DNA of 64,000 bases, taken from NCBI RefSeq assembly GCF_013912375.1, contig NZ_JACETV010000004.1, positions 62,001 to 126,000 on the forward strand, written 5' to 3'. This stretch comes from Emticicia sp. BO119. Its GTDB lineage: Bacteria; Bacteroidota; Bacteroidia; Cytophagales; Spirosomataceae. Of the stretch, positions 56,432-64,000 are shown one piece after another (position 1 is the first letter of the stretch; every line of letters starts with the position of its first letter). The notes under the pieces are model-generated. The model ran no database searches. It saw nothing but the letters and a program-made list of their open reading frames with translations, and had not been told where the DNA came from. The translations under genes were made by a program, and so were the position numbers.

Positions 56432-58810
56432 ATGAAGATCAGACTTTCACATTATTTTTCTTTAGTTGCTTTCTTGTTATTTTATTCATCGGTACCGTCT
56501 TATGCTCAGACCCCACCTCAAAGATATATAGTTCATGGTGTTTTGAACTTAGAGCCAACCATGAATCATGGTATCAGTGCCATGAATAAAATGGTGAGAG
56601 CCGGGTGCAATGCCGTTGCTCTGACAGTAATGTGGGATCGTATTTATCCGAAAGCAGATTCAAAAGGTGATTGGGCACAATTAGATAATCAGATAAACCA
56701 TGCTATTAATAATCTCCATGTAAAACTGGTACTAAGAATCCATCTGGGTAGGCATATCGCCTTGACACCCGGTTTCTGGGCTTTAGAAGAAGCCGTAGCC
56801 GACTTTAAAGGAAAACCTTTGACCTATTACTACGATAACGACCATTTCAGTTTTGCACATCAGCCTTCTATCGCAAAAGCCGCGGGGTTTGTAAAAGAGG
56901 TTTGCCAACGTTACAAGGATTTACAGGCACGCGGACAAATCCTCTTTATTTCGGTTGTAAATACGCCACAACAGGAATTAGGCTATGCCTACGAAAATCA
57001 ACAATATCCAAATCCCTCATATTTTGCTGTCTTTGACCATTCAAAATGGTCTATGCTTAAATGGAAAGACTGGGCTAAAACCAAATATCAGACCATACGT
57101 ACCCTGAATAGTTATTGGGGAACTTCATACAAACAATTTTTAGAAGTTGAACCCTATGTAAACTGGTTCAATACAAAAGACTCTTTCAGAGGGCTGAGAG
57201 GTAAAGACTGGTATCTTTTCCGGCATCAATTGCTCAAAAGCCATGTTGACCAGATGATTGATGCGGTAAAGTCGGTCGATCCGACCTTTAATGTGGCATG
57301 CGAGTTTGGTGGAATTGCTGACAACTTGTCTTTATTACGGGGTACATTTGCCTTTAAAAATCTCACGGAAAAGGCTGATATTATAAAAACATCAGTAGAT
57401 GCCTTTCAAGGCGATGGGATTCAGGCTGACTTGGTAATAAGTAATTTAAGGCAAAATCAGAAGTACTACACAGAGATTGCACATTTTGACCAATCAACGC
57501 CTGAGTCATTAAGAAACTATGTTGACCGTGCCATTGAGTATGGGTGCGAGGTTGTACTGCTTTATGTAGATTATGATAATGGAAAAGACGTTGAGAAATT
57601 ATTGCCTGCTGTGCAGGAAGGGGTTTATTGGATGGATAAACCTAACCCTCCGATAGTATTTGCAGACTCTATGAGATATCGGCTTTCTCAGTTAATCGAC
57701 AACCGTGAAGCCGTAGTAGAAGATTGGCGGATACGGTCAGATAATGGCAAGAAAAAAATCAGGATTATCTACGAAGAAGATTTAGTACATGATAAACAGG
57801 TAATTGATAACCCTTTGCCTGATATTCCAGACCCTGGTCCGGATCCTGACCCCGATCCGGGGCCTGGACCCGTAACCCCACCAGATCCGCCCAAACCCCC
57901 TGTACAAGAAGGACCAAATGAGATACCAATTGAAAACTTCAAAGACTATACACAGCAGATAGTCGTAAATCAACCTTTTGTTTTCAGAATCCCTGAAAAC
58001 CTGTATATTGATCCTGATGGTTACATTGCTTATATTGAAATTACAGAATCGCCCAATTGGGTAAATTTTAATAAGTTTGAGTTTAGTTTCTACGGCAAAG
58101 CACCCTCGCTTGGAAAAACAAAAATAAAACTCAAAATTTATGATAACAAAGGCGCAAGCCTTGAGTCAGTTATGTATATTGAGAGTATTCCTCCGGCTAT
58201 TGACTTTGAACTGATTAAGGCTGATTACTTTGATGTGCCGATTGAGGGTTGGGGTTTATTAACTAATAACCGTACACTTTATTTAGAAGATCTGCCTGAG
58301 AAACTGAATGTATTGGCCCGCTGCAATTTGGATTCGGTGAATTTCCATTTTGAGTTGACCGGGCCGTACAAATTCAAGAACATTTCTGAACGTCCCCCTT
58401 ATAATTTATTTGGTGAAGGAAGAGGGTTGGAGTTTCCTATAGGTACTTATACCCTCAAGGCCAATGCCTATCAGAAAGACACCTTGATTACTTTTAAAAC
58501 GGTTCAGTTTACTGTTAAATACTCCACGGATTCAACTCAAAATATTCTCACTGACTGGTTAGTTTATCCGAATCCTTTTGAAAATATCTGTAATGTTAAA
58601 TTACCTTTAGAAGAAGATTATAGCACCCTTGATTTTGTTCTTTATACTTCTGCTGGAAAAAAGATACCTCTGAAGAAAGAGCAGATTAAACTGGTGAATA
58701 ATGTGGCTTATATAGATTTAGGAATGATGGATATTATTGCCGGGAGCTATATTCTGGAAATTAACAAAGCTGGTAATTCTTTAAAACGTATTCGGGTTGT
58801 GAAGATATAA
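56432..58810 (+). CDS. Secreted GH42-like TIM-barrel protein with type A T9SS sorting domain
   Basis: A 792-residue protein: signal peptide (YFSLVAFLLFYSSVPSYAQ), a TIM-barrel region (about 25-430) resembling glycoside hydrolases such as GH42/beta-galactosidase (NAVALTVMWDRIYPKADSKGDWAQLDNQI; ILFISVVNTPQQELGY; NVACEFGGIADN), an Asp-Pro-rich linker (about 463-490), an Ig/cadherin-like beta domain (about 505-590), a second beta domain, and a type A T9SS C-terminal domain (WLVYPNPFENICNVKL...GSYILEINKAG, about 710-792). The acid/base position has NT rather than the usual NE, though Glu in QQELGY could serve. Activity is unproven. Likely surface-attached and co-transcribed with the upstream membrane protein. 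Confidence 0.82.
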   Translation: MKIRLSHYFSLVAFLLFYSSVPSYAQTPPQRYIVHGVLNLEPTMNHGISAMNKMVRAGCNAVALTVMWDRIYPKADSKGDWAQLDNQINHAINNLHVKLVLRIHLGRHIALTPGFWALEEAVADFKGKPLTYYYDNDHFSFAHQPSIAKAAGFVKEVCQRYKDLQARGQILFISVVNTPQQELGYAYENQQYPNPSYFAVFDHSKWSMLKWKDWAKTKYQTIRTLNSYWGTSYKQFLEVEPYVNWFNTKDSFRGLRGKDWYLFRHQLLKSHVDQMIDAVKSVDPTFNVACEFGGIADNLSLLRGTFAFKNLTEKADIIKTSVDAFQGDGIQADLVISNLRQNQKYYTEIAHFDQSTPESLRNYVDRAIEYGCEVVLLYVDYDNGKDVEKLLPAVQEGVYWMDKPNPPIVFADSMRYRLSQLIDNREAVVEDWRIRSDNGKKKIRIIYEEDLVHDKQVIDNPLPDIPDPGPDPDPDPGPGPVTPPDPPKPPVQEGPNEIPIENFKDYTQQIVVNQPFVFRIPENLYIDPDGYIAYIEITESPNWVNFNKFEFSFYGKAPSLGKTKIKLKIYDNKGASLESVMYIESIPPAIDFELIKADYFDVPIEGWGLLTNNRTLYLEDLPEKLNVLARCNLDSVNFHFELTGPYKFKNISERPPYNLFGEGRGLEFPIGTYTLKANAYQKDTLITFKTVQFTVKYSTDSTQNILTDWLVYPNPFENICNVKLPLEEDYSTLDFVLYTSAGKKIPLKKEQIKLVNNVAYIDLGMMDIIAGSYILEINKAGNSLKRIRVVKI

Positions 58811-58822
58811 GCCGGATAGGTC

Positions 58823-58875
58823 AACAATGATGAAGGGGGCTGATAATTAAAAAATCAGCCCCCTTCATCATTGTT
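58823..58875. terminator. Very long perfect hairpin between convergent genes
   Basis: Two 22-bp arms (58823-58844 and 58854-58875) are perfect reverse complements around a 9-nt A-rich loop; the central part is GGGGGCTGAT / ATCAGCCCCC. It lies between the T9SS glycosidase-like gene and the small membrane protein gene. It may terminate both, though T tracts outside the stem are weak. Confidence 0.7.
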
Positions 58876-58885
58876 TATTCTTCTT

Positions 58886-59332
58886 TTAGAATAAAATATT
58901 TTTTGCATAGTACAGAAACAAACTCTGTATTACCCCCCACACGCAGGCACTCCAAAGCATATTAAGCATGATGTCTCTTTTATGGTACCTGAATGCCAGA
59001 GCAAGAATTGCCCCTCCTATTGGGCTGAAGAGAATAGGAGTCAGAAAGGATATTCCTATCAGCCCAAACCTTCTTCTAACTCTTACAGCTAATCTGTTAG
59101 AGCGTGTAAATTTTTTCTTTTTCTTAGGTTCGCCTTTCTGGAAAAGTCTCGTAAAAAACCTTTGTATATAATCTCCAAAAAAGGTAATTAATGCCACGGT
59201 TATCATCATTCCAATTACCGAACAAATGGCTGTTTCTACCCATGTAATTTTCAGGGCCAGGCCCGTTAAAGGCCCCCCGAAAAATTTTATCATGCTTGCA
59301 AAAATTACTGAAAGATACTTAGCCACCTCCAT
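58886..59332 (-). CDS. Small membrane protein of unknown function
   Basis: A 148-residue protein with about four hydrophobic segments (ITWVETAICSVIGMMITVALITFF; RRFGLIGISFLTPILFSPIGGAILALAF; MLWSACVWGVIQSLFLYYA) and a strongly basic loop (GEPKKKKKFTRSNRLAVRVRRR, about 67-88) that should be cytoplasmic. The second half (GLIGISFLTPILFSPIGGA) recalls SNARE-associated/DedA or small multidrug-export-like proteins, but I cannot assign it. Single gene. Confidence 0.8.
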   Translation of the reverse strand: MEVAKYLSVIFASMIKFFGGPLTGLALKITWVETAICSVIGMMITVALITFFGDYIQRFFTRLFQKGEPKKKKKFTRSNRLAVRVRRRFGLIGISFLTPILFSPIGGAILALAFRYHKRDIMLNMLWSACVWGVIQSLFLYYAKNILF

Positions 59333-59476
59333 TGTCTATCGCTTATTTTCCTGATAATCCCTTATTACTGTTATGTATGGATTCTACATTACCATTAACA
59401 CTTAAAATGACTGCTTGTTTAGCAAAATCGAAAAGATATTGCAAATTTTGCGAAATTTATAAATAAGCCAACACCA

Positions 59477-60337
59477 ATGAAACTAAAATTATTAATCTTA
59501 ATTTTTTCTTTATTTAGCTTAATTCTAAAAGCCCAGACTACAACGCCTGATACCCTCAAACCAGAGAATCTTCCTCCAGTTCAGATGTCACCTGATAGCA
59601 CGGCTACAGAGGAAGAACAGGAAGAAGAAGACGAGGAAAAAAAGGAAGAAGAACCGGAGGATAATACACCGGCTAAATTCAAATTCAGATTATCTGCTGA
59701 TGGAACATATACCTCAGGAAACGTGAATCGTGCCTTGATGCAATTTGCTTCAGGTATTGACTGGAATCTAAGTAATATCTTAAAGTTTTCGAGTAGCCCT
59801 TCTTTTATTTACGGACAACAAAACAAACAACTAAATGAACGGGAGATTTTTGCAGATTTCAGAACAACCGTACTTTATGAGAAACGATTTTATTATCTGG
59901 GTTTTGGTTCTTATGAAAGAAGTAACCTTCGTAAAATAGGGAACCGTTTAATTGCTGCTGGGGGCGTCGGGTTCAAACTCATAGACAAGGGAATTTATTA
60001 CCTTTCTGTTACCAATGTACTTTTATATGAATGGACTGATTTTATCAACAATAAAGATATTCCTGATAAAAATTTATGGCGTAACTCTACCAGATTTTTT
60101 GGAGAATATTCGTTAGCAGATGGTAAAATGACGATTTCTCATACGCTGTTCTTACAACCCAGCTTCACTGAAAAGAACTTCCGCTGGAATGGTAATCTTA
60201 TTTTCCGTTACCAGATTACCAAACGTACAGCGATCAGAAGCATGATTGAAGACTCGTATGAAAGTGTAGTTGTGAGCGGTCGCAAAAACAACGATTTCCG
60301 TTGGACTTTCGGTGTCTTATTTGAATTTAAAAAATAG
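59477..60337 (+). CDS. DUF481 outer-membrane beta-barrel protein
   Basis: A 286-residue protein with a signal peptide (LLILIFSLFSLILKAQ), a strongly acidic low-complexity stretch (about 40-65, mostly Glu, TEEEQEEEDEEKKEEEPEDN), then a DUF481-type barrel of alternating residues (FRLSADGTYTSGNVNRALMQFASGIDW through FRWTFGVLFEFKK with a C-terminal Phe-rich strand). Function of DUF481 is unknown. The acidic stretch may bind cations. Its own transcript. Confidence 0.87.
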   Translation: MKLKLLILIFSLFSLILKAQTTTPDTLKPENLPPVQMSPDSTATEEEQEEEDEEKKEEEPEDNTPAKFKFRLSADGTYTSGNVNRALMQFASGIDWNLSNILKFSSSPSFIYGQQNKQLNEREIFADFRTTVLYEKRFYYLGFGSYERSNLRKIGNRLIAAGGVGFKLIDKGIYYLSVTNVLLYEWTDFINNKDIPDKNLWRNSTRFFGEYSLADGKMTISHTLFLQPSFTEKNFRWNGNLIFRYQITKRTAIRSMIEDSYESVVVSGRKNNDFRWTFGVLFEFKK

Positions 60338-60396
60338 TTTCCCCTTGAAAAATTACTTTTTAAAAGTATTATACTTTTTGATAAAAAATAAAAGAA

Positions 60397-60423
60397 ATAA
60401 GCACCTGGGTTTCAGGTGCTTAT
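60397..60423 (-). terminator. Terminator of the aspartate aminotransferase gene
   Basis: ATAAGCACCTG and CAGGTGCTTAT form an 11-bp perfect stem with a 5-nt loop; on the minus strand TTCTTTTATTTTTT follows. Confidence 0.88.
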
Positions 60424-60443
60424 CTGTATTTCTCAACGCTCAA

Positions 60444-61658
60444 TTATTTCAAAGTTGCCAACGCTGTTTTAACTCTACCCATTGCTTCTGTCAAAGCTTC
60501 ATCAGATGCCGCTGTTGAAATTCTCAAACAGTTTGGTGCGCCAAATGAGCCACCGCCTACCATAGCTACATGGGCTGTTTCTAACAACCACATACATAGC
60601 TGGTCAGCATCCTGAATAGTTACCTTACCGTCTGACTTTCCGAAGTAATAACTAATATCAGGGAAAGCATAGAATGCGCCATCCGGAACATTTACTTTCA
60701 CACCCGGAATATCTCTCAATAAGTTAATTACTAAATCTCTGCGGCGTAAATAAGCCAGTTTCATCATTTCCGGTGCCGACATATCTTCCCATGCTACAAC
60801 TGCTCCACGTTGAGAGATTGAGCTTGTACCAGAGGTTACCTGGCCTTGTAATTTTTCAACGCCTTCGGCTATCCATTTAGCGGCTGCAATGAAACCTAAA
60901 CGCCAGCCAGTCATGGCAAAGCCTTTAGCAAAACCATTAACCGTAATTACACGATCTTTGATTTCAGGAATAGAACCGATGCTGAAATGCCCTTCTTGCG
61001 TAAAGTTGATGTATTCGTAGATTTCATCAGCCAATACAAAAACGTTCTCGTGGTATTTTATTACTTCCGCCAAAGCTCTTAGTTCGGCTTCGCTATATAC
61101 AGAACCTGTAGGGTTATTTGGCGATGCGTACATTACCACTTTCGTGCGGTCAGTGATAGCGGCTTCTAATTGTTGTGATGTTACTTTGAAATCGTTTTCA
61201 AAAGAACCCTCAACAATCACAGATTTACCATCTGCCAACTTTACCATTTCAGAATAGCTTACCCAGTAAGGTGCCAAGATAACAACCTCGTCACCCGGAT
61301 TCACTAAACATTGTATTACGTTTGCTAATGAATGTTTTGCTCCTGTAGAAACAACGATGTTTTCAGGTTTCCAATCCAGATTATTTTCACGCTTGAGCTT
61401 GTCTGCGATTGCCTTGCGGAGTTCTGGAATACCCGCTACTGGTGTGTAGTGGTGGAAACCGTTGTCGATAGCTGCCTTGGCAGCATCACAAATATGCTTT
61501 GGAGTTTTGAAGTCTGGCTCTCCGACAGATAAGTTAATGACCTTGTGCCCCTGCGCCGCTAATTCGCGCGATTTTTTCGACATACCAAGCGTGGCTGATT
61601 CTTCCAGCGCATTGATTCTGTCAGCGAGTAGGTTCGCTGTTTCAACTAATGCAGACAT
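60444..61658 (-). CDS. Pyridoxal phosphate-dependent aminotransferase (aspartate aminotransferase type)
   Basis: A 404-residue class I/II aminotransferase, bacterial Ib type. Recognisable are KVINLSVGEPDFKTPKHI, ILAPYWVSYSEMV, the SPNNPTG motif (YASPNNPTGSVYSEAEL), LADEIYEYI, the cofactor lysine in GFAKGFAMTGWRLGFIAA (near residue 244) and the C-terminal substrate-arginine region CLRISTA. It most likely interconverts aspartate and oxaloacetate with 2-oxoglutarate; a related prephenate or other transaminase activity cannot be excluded. It has a TAATTTTG promoter element at 61763-61756. Confidence 0.95.
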   Translation of the reverse strand: MSALVETANLLADRINALEESATLGMSKKSRELAAQGHKVINLSVGEPDFKTPKHICDAAKAAIDNGFHHYTPVAGIPELRKAIADKLKRENNLDWKPENIVVSTGAKHSLANVIQCLVNPGDEVVILAPYWVSYSEMVKLADGKSVIVEGSFENDFKVTSQQLEAAITDRTKVVMYASPNNPTGSVYSEAELRALAEVIKYHENVFVLADEIYEYINFTQEGHFSIGSIPEIKDRVITVNGFAKGFAMTGWRLGFIAAAKWIAEGVEKLQGQVTSGTSSISQRGAVVAWEDMSAPEMMKLAYLRRRDLVINLLRDIPGVKVNVPDGAFYAFPDISYYFGKSDGKVTIQDADQLCMWLLETAHVAMVGGGSFGAPNCLRISTAASDEALTEAMGRVKTALATLK

Positions 61659-62054
61659 GATTTTTTGAAATGAAAAGTATAAAATTGTTTACCTTCTAGC
61701 CATAATCCTAAGCTTGAATATTGATAGCTAAGTACTTATCACTAAAATTCGGGTGCAAAATTAGTTCCTTTCTAAGAAAAATACCATTTATTTCTGTTCT
61801 TTTCGCAATTAATGTTCTTCACCTTATTCAATATCCATGAATTTGAATCAAATTAATACATAGAATTTATAAAAATATTTATCTATACTTTTAATACTTT
61901 TAGATTTCATTTAAAAGAGACCTTAAGCTTTTGAATGAGTCTATTTTGCATTATCTATTTAATAATTATTTCTCCCATCGGTTAAATTTAATATCTTGCT
62001 TACCCATATTAATGTGATTAAATTAAGTTAACCATCTAAAACTATATTCCAGAC
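61659..62054. other. 396-bp divergent AT-rich intergenic region
   Basis: No gene. A minus-strand -7 element TAATTTTG (61756-61763) lies about 98 bp before the aminotransferase start. No clear promoter is visible for the DUF4261 gene on the plus strand. Confidence 0.4.
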
Positions 62055-62912
62055 ATGGGATTATTTGACCTCTTCAAAAAGAAATCAACTGAAAAATCTC
62101 CTCAATCAGCCGCAAAAGAACTCGTTTCAAATGAACCAGCTCTCCAAATCGTGAGCTTATTTTATGAAAATTCGCCGGAACCTCATAAGAACAAAATTCT
62201 GCCAGAATTAAAACTACGATTCAAGAATGTAGAAGTATCATCTGACGATCGGCCTTTGAATTTTTTCTTTCCAGGGTACGTGAATAACCTTAACAATGAA
62301 TCGATTCCTGCTCGAGGAACTATAGTGACAATAGACACTAAAGTATATTCAGACAGATTTACAAAAGCATTTCCACAATCATGGCATTGGCGGGAAGTAA
62401 AACCTATAATAAACGATTGTAGTTATGAACTTGAACTGTTTGATTTTATATCTGAGAATCTGGCTCACCAAACAAGGTTAGAAATTTTTCAAAAATTCTT
62501 AAGTGCTGTGGTAAAGGCAACAAACCCAGCAGTAATATATTTCAGGAACAGCGAAAAGTTTATAAAGCCGGAAGACTTTCTTGAAGCCTGCGACAAAGAA
62601 CAAGGAGATTTCCTGCATGGAGCGATGAATATCCGGTTGTTTAATATAGGAGACGGAGAAGTCTTGATGGATACGTTTGGTCTTCATGCTTTTGGTTTAG
62701 CAGATTTTGAATGCAGATTCACCAGAAAATACGACCCTGGCGAAATTGCAGGTGTTCTTACCAATATAGCTTATTATGTTTTTGAAACAGGCGATTTAAT
62801 CAGAAGCGATACAACTATTCAAGGCATTGGCAAAAACCCAATCTGGAAGACTCAATATAAAGAATCTATGGCTGAACCTAAGAGGTTGGTGGTTAATGTA
62901 ATTCCGAGTTAA
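62055..62912 (+). CDS. DUF4261 domain protein
   Basis: A 285-residue cytoplasmic protein with a short basic/amphipathic N-terminus (MGLFDLFKKKSTEK). The C-terminal part shows what I recognise as DUF4261: MDTFGLHAFGLADFECRF, VLTNIAYYVFETGDLIRSDTTIQGIG and IWKTQYKESMAEPKRLVVNV. DUF4261 proteins occur beside suppressor-of-fused and other polymorphic-toxin immunity-type genes as well as alone; the role is unknown. The N-terminal 60-200 residues are unassigned. A repeat of the TTCGACTACGCTCAGCC type follows the stop. Confidence 0.85.
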   Translation: MGLFDLFKKKSTEKSPQSAAKELVSNEPALQIVSLFYENSPEPHKNKILPELKLRFKNVEVSSDDRPLNFFFPGYVNNLNNESIPARGTIVTIDTKVYSDRFTKAFPQSWHWREVKPIINDCSYELELFDFISENLAHQTRLEIFQKFLSAVVKATNPAVIYFRNSEKFIKPEDFLEACDKEQGDFLHGAMNIRLFNIGDGEVLMDTFGLHAFGLADFECRFTRKYDPGEIAGVLTNIAYYVFETGDLIRSDTTIQGIGKNPIWKTQYKESMAEPKRLVVNVIPS

Positions 62913-62957
62913 GGCTATGCTCGGGCTTCGACTACGCTCAGCCACCGGGCTATGCGC
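62913..62957. repeat. TTCGACTACGCTCAGCC interspersed repeat
   Basis: The stretch directly after the DUF4261 stop carries GGGCTTCGACTACGCTCAGC between two copies of GCTATGC (62914-62920 and 62949-62955). TGAGCGTAGTCGAAG is a phrase I know as a recurrent intergenic repeat in many Bacteroidota and other genomes. Confidence 0.6.
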
Positions 62958-62986
62958 TTTAAGTTAAAAAGATGCTATAAAATGCA

Positions 62987-63021
62987 AAAACCCTTTCTAT
63001 CTCTTCGATAGAAAGGGTTTT
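62987..63021. terminator. Bidirectional terminator between the DUF4261 gene and msrA
   Basis: AAAACCCTTTCTATC and GATAGAAAGGGTTTT form a perfect 15-bp stem with a 5-nt loop; T runs on both strands. Confidence 0.88.
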
Positions 63022-63039
63022 CTTTATCTAAAAGACCTC

Positions 63040-63690
63040 TTACTGATTCTTCTTCGCCAATTTATCTTTAAATACCTTTTCAAATTTTTCAACTTTAGGT
63101 CTTACTACCATTTGGCAATAAGGCTGTGTACCATTTAGATTATAGTAATCCTGGTGGTAGTTTTCAGCTTTGTAGAAAATCTGTGCAGGCTCAATGGCCG
63201 TAACGATAGGGGAGTTGTAAATACCTGCTGTATTTAACTCTGCTTTATATTTTTCTGCCAAAGCCTTTTGCTTATCGTCATGATAGAAAACTACTGAGCG
63301 GTATTGTGTACCAACATCGTTTCCTTGACGATTCAATGTGGTTGGGTCGTGAGTTTTCCAGAAAACTTCAAGCAATTCTTCAAATGATATTTTCTGAGGA
63401 TTGTAGGTAATTTCGGTAACCTCTACGTGTCCGGTCAAGCCTGTGCACACTTCTTTATATGTTGGGTTCTTGTTTGTGCCACCCATGTATCCCGACTCTA
63501 CTTTAGTAACGCCATCTAATCTCTGGAATACTGCTTCTACACACCAGAAGCATCCGGCACCGAAAGTAGCAACAGCCTTATCTTGTTCTGTTTCTTGATT
63601 CATTATCGTTTCTTTTTTGTTGAATTTGTAACCAGATAGGGCAATGACACCAATGGCTGCCCCTAATAAAATAATTGATTGTATCTTCAT
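63040..63690 (-). CDS. msrA: Peptide methionine-S-sulfoxide reductase, exported
   Basis: A 216-residue MsrA with an N-terminal hydrophobic segment (IQSIILLGAAIGVIALSGY) that anchors or exports it. The catalytic cysteine is Cys47 in ATFGAGCFWCVEAVF; other motifs are VESGYMGG, YKEVCTGLTGHVEVTEI and the C-terminal NYHQDYY. It repairs oxidised methionine S-sulfoxide, here probably in the periplasm. The resolving cysteine is probably the Cys in QPYCQM near the end. Single gene. Confidence 0.95.
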   Translation of the reverse strand: MKIQSIILLGAAIGVIALSGYKFNKKETIMNQETEQDKAVATFGAGCFWCVEAVFQRLDGVTKVESGYMGGTNKNPTYKEVCTGLTGHVEVTEITYNPQKISFEELLEVFWKTHDPTTLNRQGNDVGTQYRSVVFYHDDKQKALAEKYKAELNTAGIYNSPIVTAIEPAQIFYKAENYHQDYYNLNGTQPYCQMVVRPKVEKFEKVFKDKLAKKNQ

Positions 63691-63843
63691 TAGTTAACAA
63701 AATTTCTTGATTGAACGTTTTATTGAATAAACGAATTATTAACGATTTGAGTTTGCTTATTATACCTTTTACTCAACTGTGCAATTTATAAATTTCTTAT
63801 TGAAAACAATCGCCTATATTTAGCATAAGTTTTTTAACGGCCT

Positions 63844-63995
63844 GAACTTTAATTTACCTGATTTAATGATTTCTCTGATTTTGAAAAACTGATTTAGATT
63901 ATCGTTTATAAAGACATTATTTTACTGTTTTTAGATATGACTAAATTTTAAATCATTTATCATATATAATCATTAAATCAGGTAAATTAAAGTTC
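63844..63995. repeat. Long inverted repeat element, copy B (GAACT...CTGATT family)
   Basis: Two 28-bp arms, 63844-63871 and 63968-63995, are perfect reverse complements (outer core GAACTTTAATTTACCTGATT). The AT-rich inside is about 96 bp with TGATT-type motifs. It has the same core as copy A at 35109-35214 and lies upstream of msrA. Confidence 0.85.
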
Positions 63996-64000
63996 CGACA

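Overview
The window comes from a Bacteroidota chromosome, most likely Cytophagales (Emticicia/Arcicella/Flectobacillus-like; the genus cannot be settled from the sequence). Evidence for this: a SusC/SusD pair, type IX secretion proteins (PorP/SprF, type A and type B C-terminal sorting domains), the Bacteroidota sigma factor signature TAnnTTTG ahead of many genes, few Shine-Dalgarno sequences, the leuC-leuD-leuA2-leuB order, an epsilon subunit of F1 reduced to its beta-sandwich domain, and moderately AT-rich DNA. I saw no rRNA or tRNA genes, no CRISPR array, no transposase and no prophage.

Layout. 1-6.4 kb: edge of an FAD oxidoreductase (LhgO-like), a DUF218 protein and a SusD/SusC glycan-uptake pair. 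6.5-13 kb: a tail-specific protease, murF, an unrecognised secreted protein with a class II terpene-cyclase-like DxDDT motif, and a BNR-type beta-propeller. 13-19.5 kb: an M14 carboxypeptidase, a carboxypeptidase-regulatory-domain protein, a decayed GH78 alpha-L-rhamnosidase, murE and an OmpH/Skp chaperone. 19.5-25.7 kb: a leucine operon (leuC, leuD, leuA-like, leuB) interrupted by a GxxExxY cassette with perfect inverted repeats, then an AraC regulator. 25.7-31.3 kb: an Mla-type ABC ATPase and permease without an adjacent MlaD, an SDR, pdhA, a detached rpsJ, and recF. 31.4-38.9 kb: a sugar porter followed by a MITE-like element, atpD-atpC, moaA, a cyclophilin, a DsbD-like reductase and aat. 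38.9-44 kb: a MORN protein, a DUF2911 protein, a LolD-type ATPase and a large membrane/TPR protein. 44-48 kb: phosphatidylserine decarboxylase, a CotH-kinase lipoprotein, yraN and ruvB. 48-59 kb: a PKD/type B T9SS substrate divergent from a PorP/SprF protein, an amino acid permease, and a two-gene unit of a polytopic membrane protein plus a T9SS-sorted glycoside-hydrolase-like protein. 59-64 kb: small membrane protein, DUF481 barrel, aspartate aminotransferase, DUF4261 protein and msrA.

Most genes are housekeeping, single or in short operons closed by clear hairpin terminators. The accessory signal lies mainly between genes. Several palindromic repeat families are present, one of them a ~150-bp element that duplicated the last codons of the neighbouring gene. 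A 41-bp stretch at 44060-44100 carries a parS-like 16-mer followed by two tandem consensus DnaA boxes, making it a candidate replication-origin or segregation site. The least explained coding loci are the secreted DxDDT protein (10511-11890) and the membrane protein/glycosidase-like pair (54514-58810).
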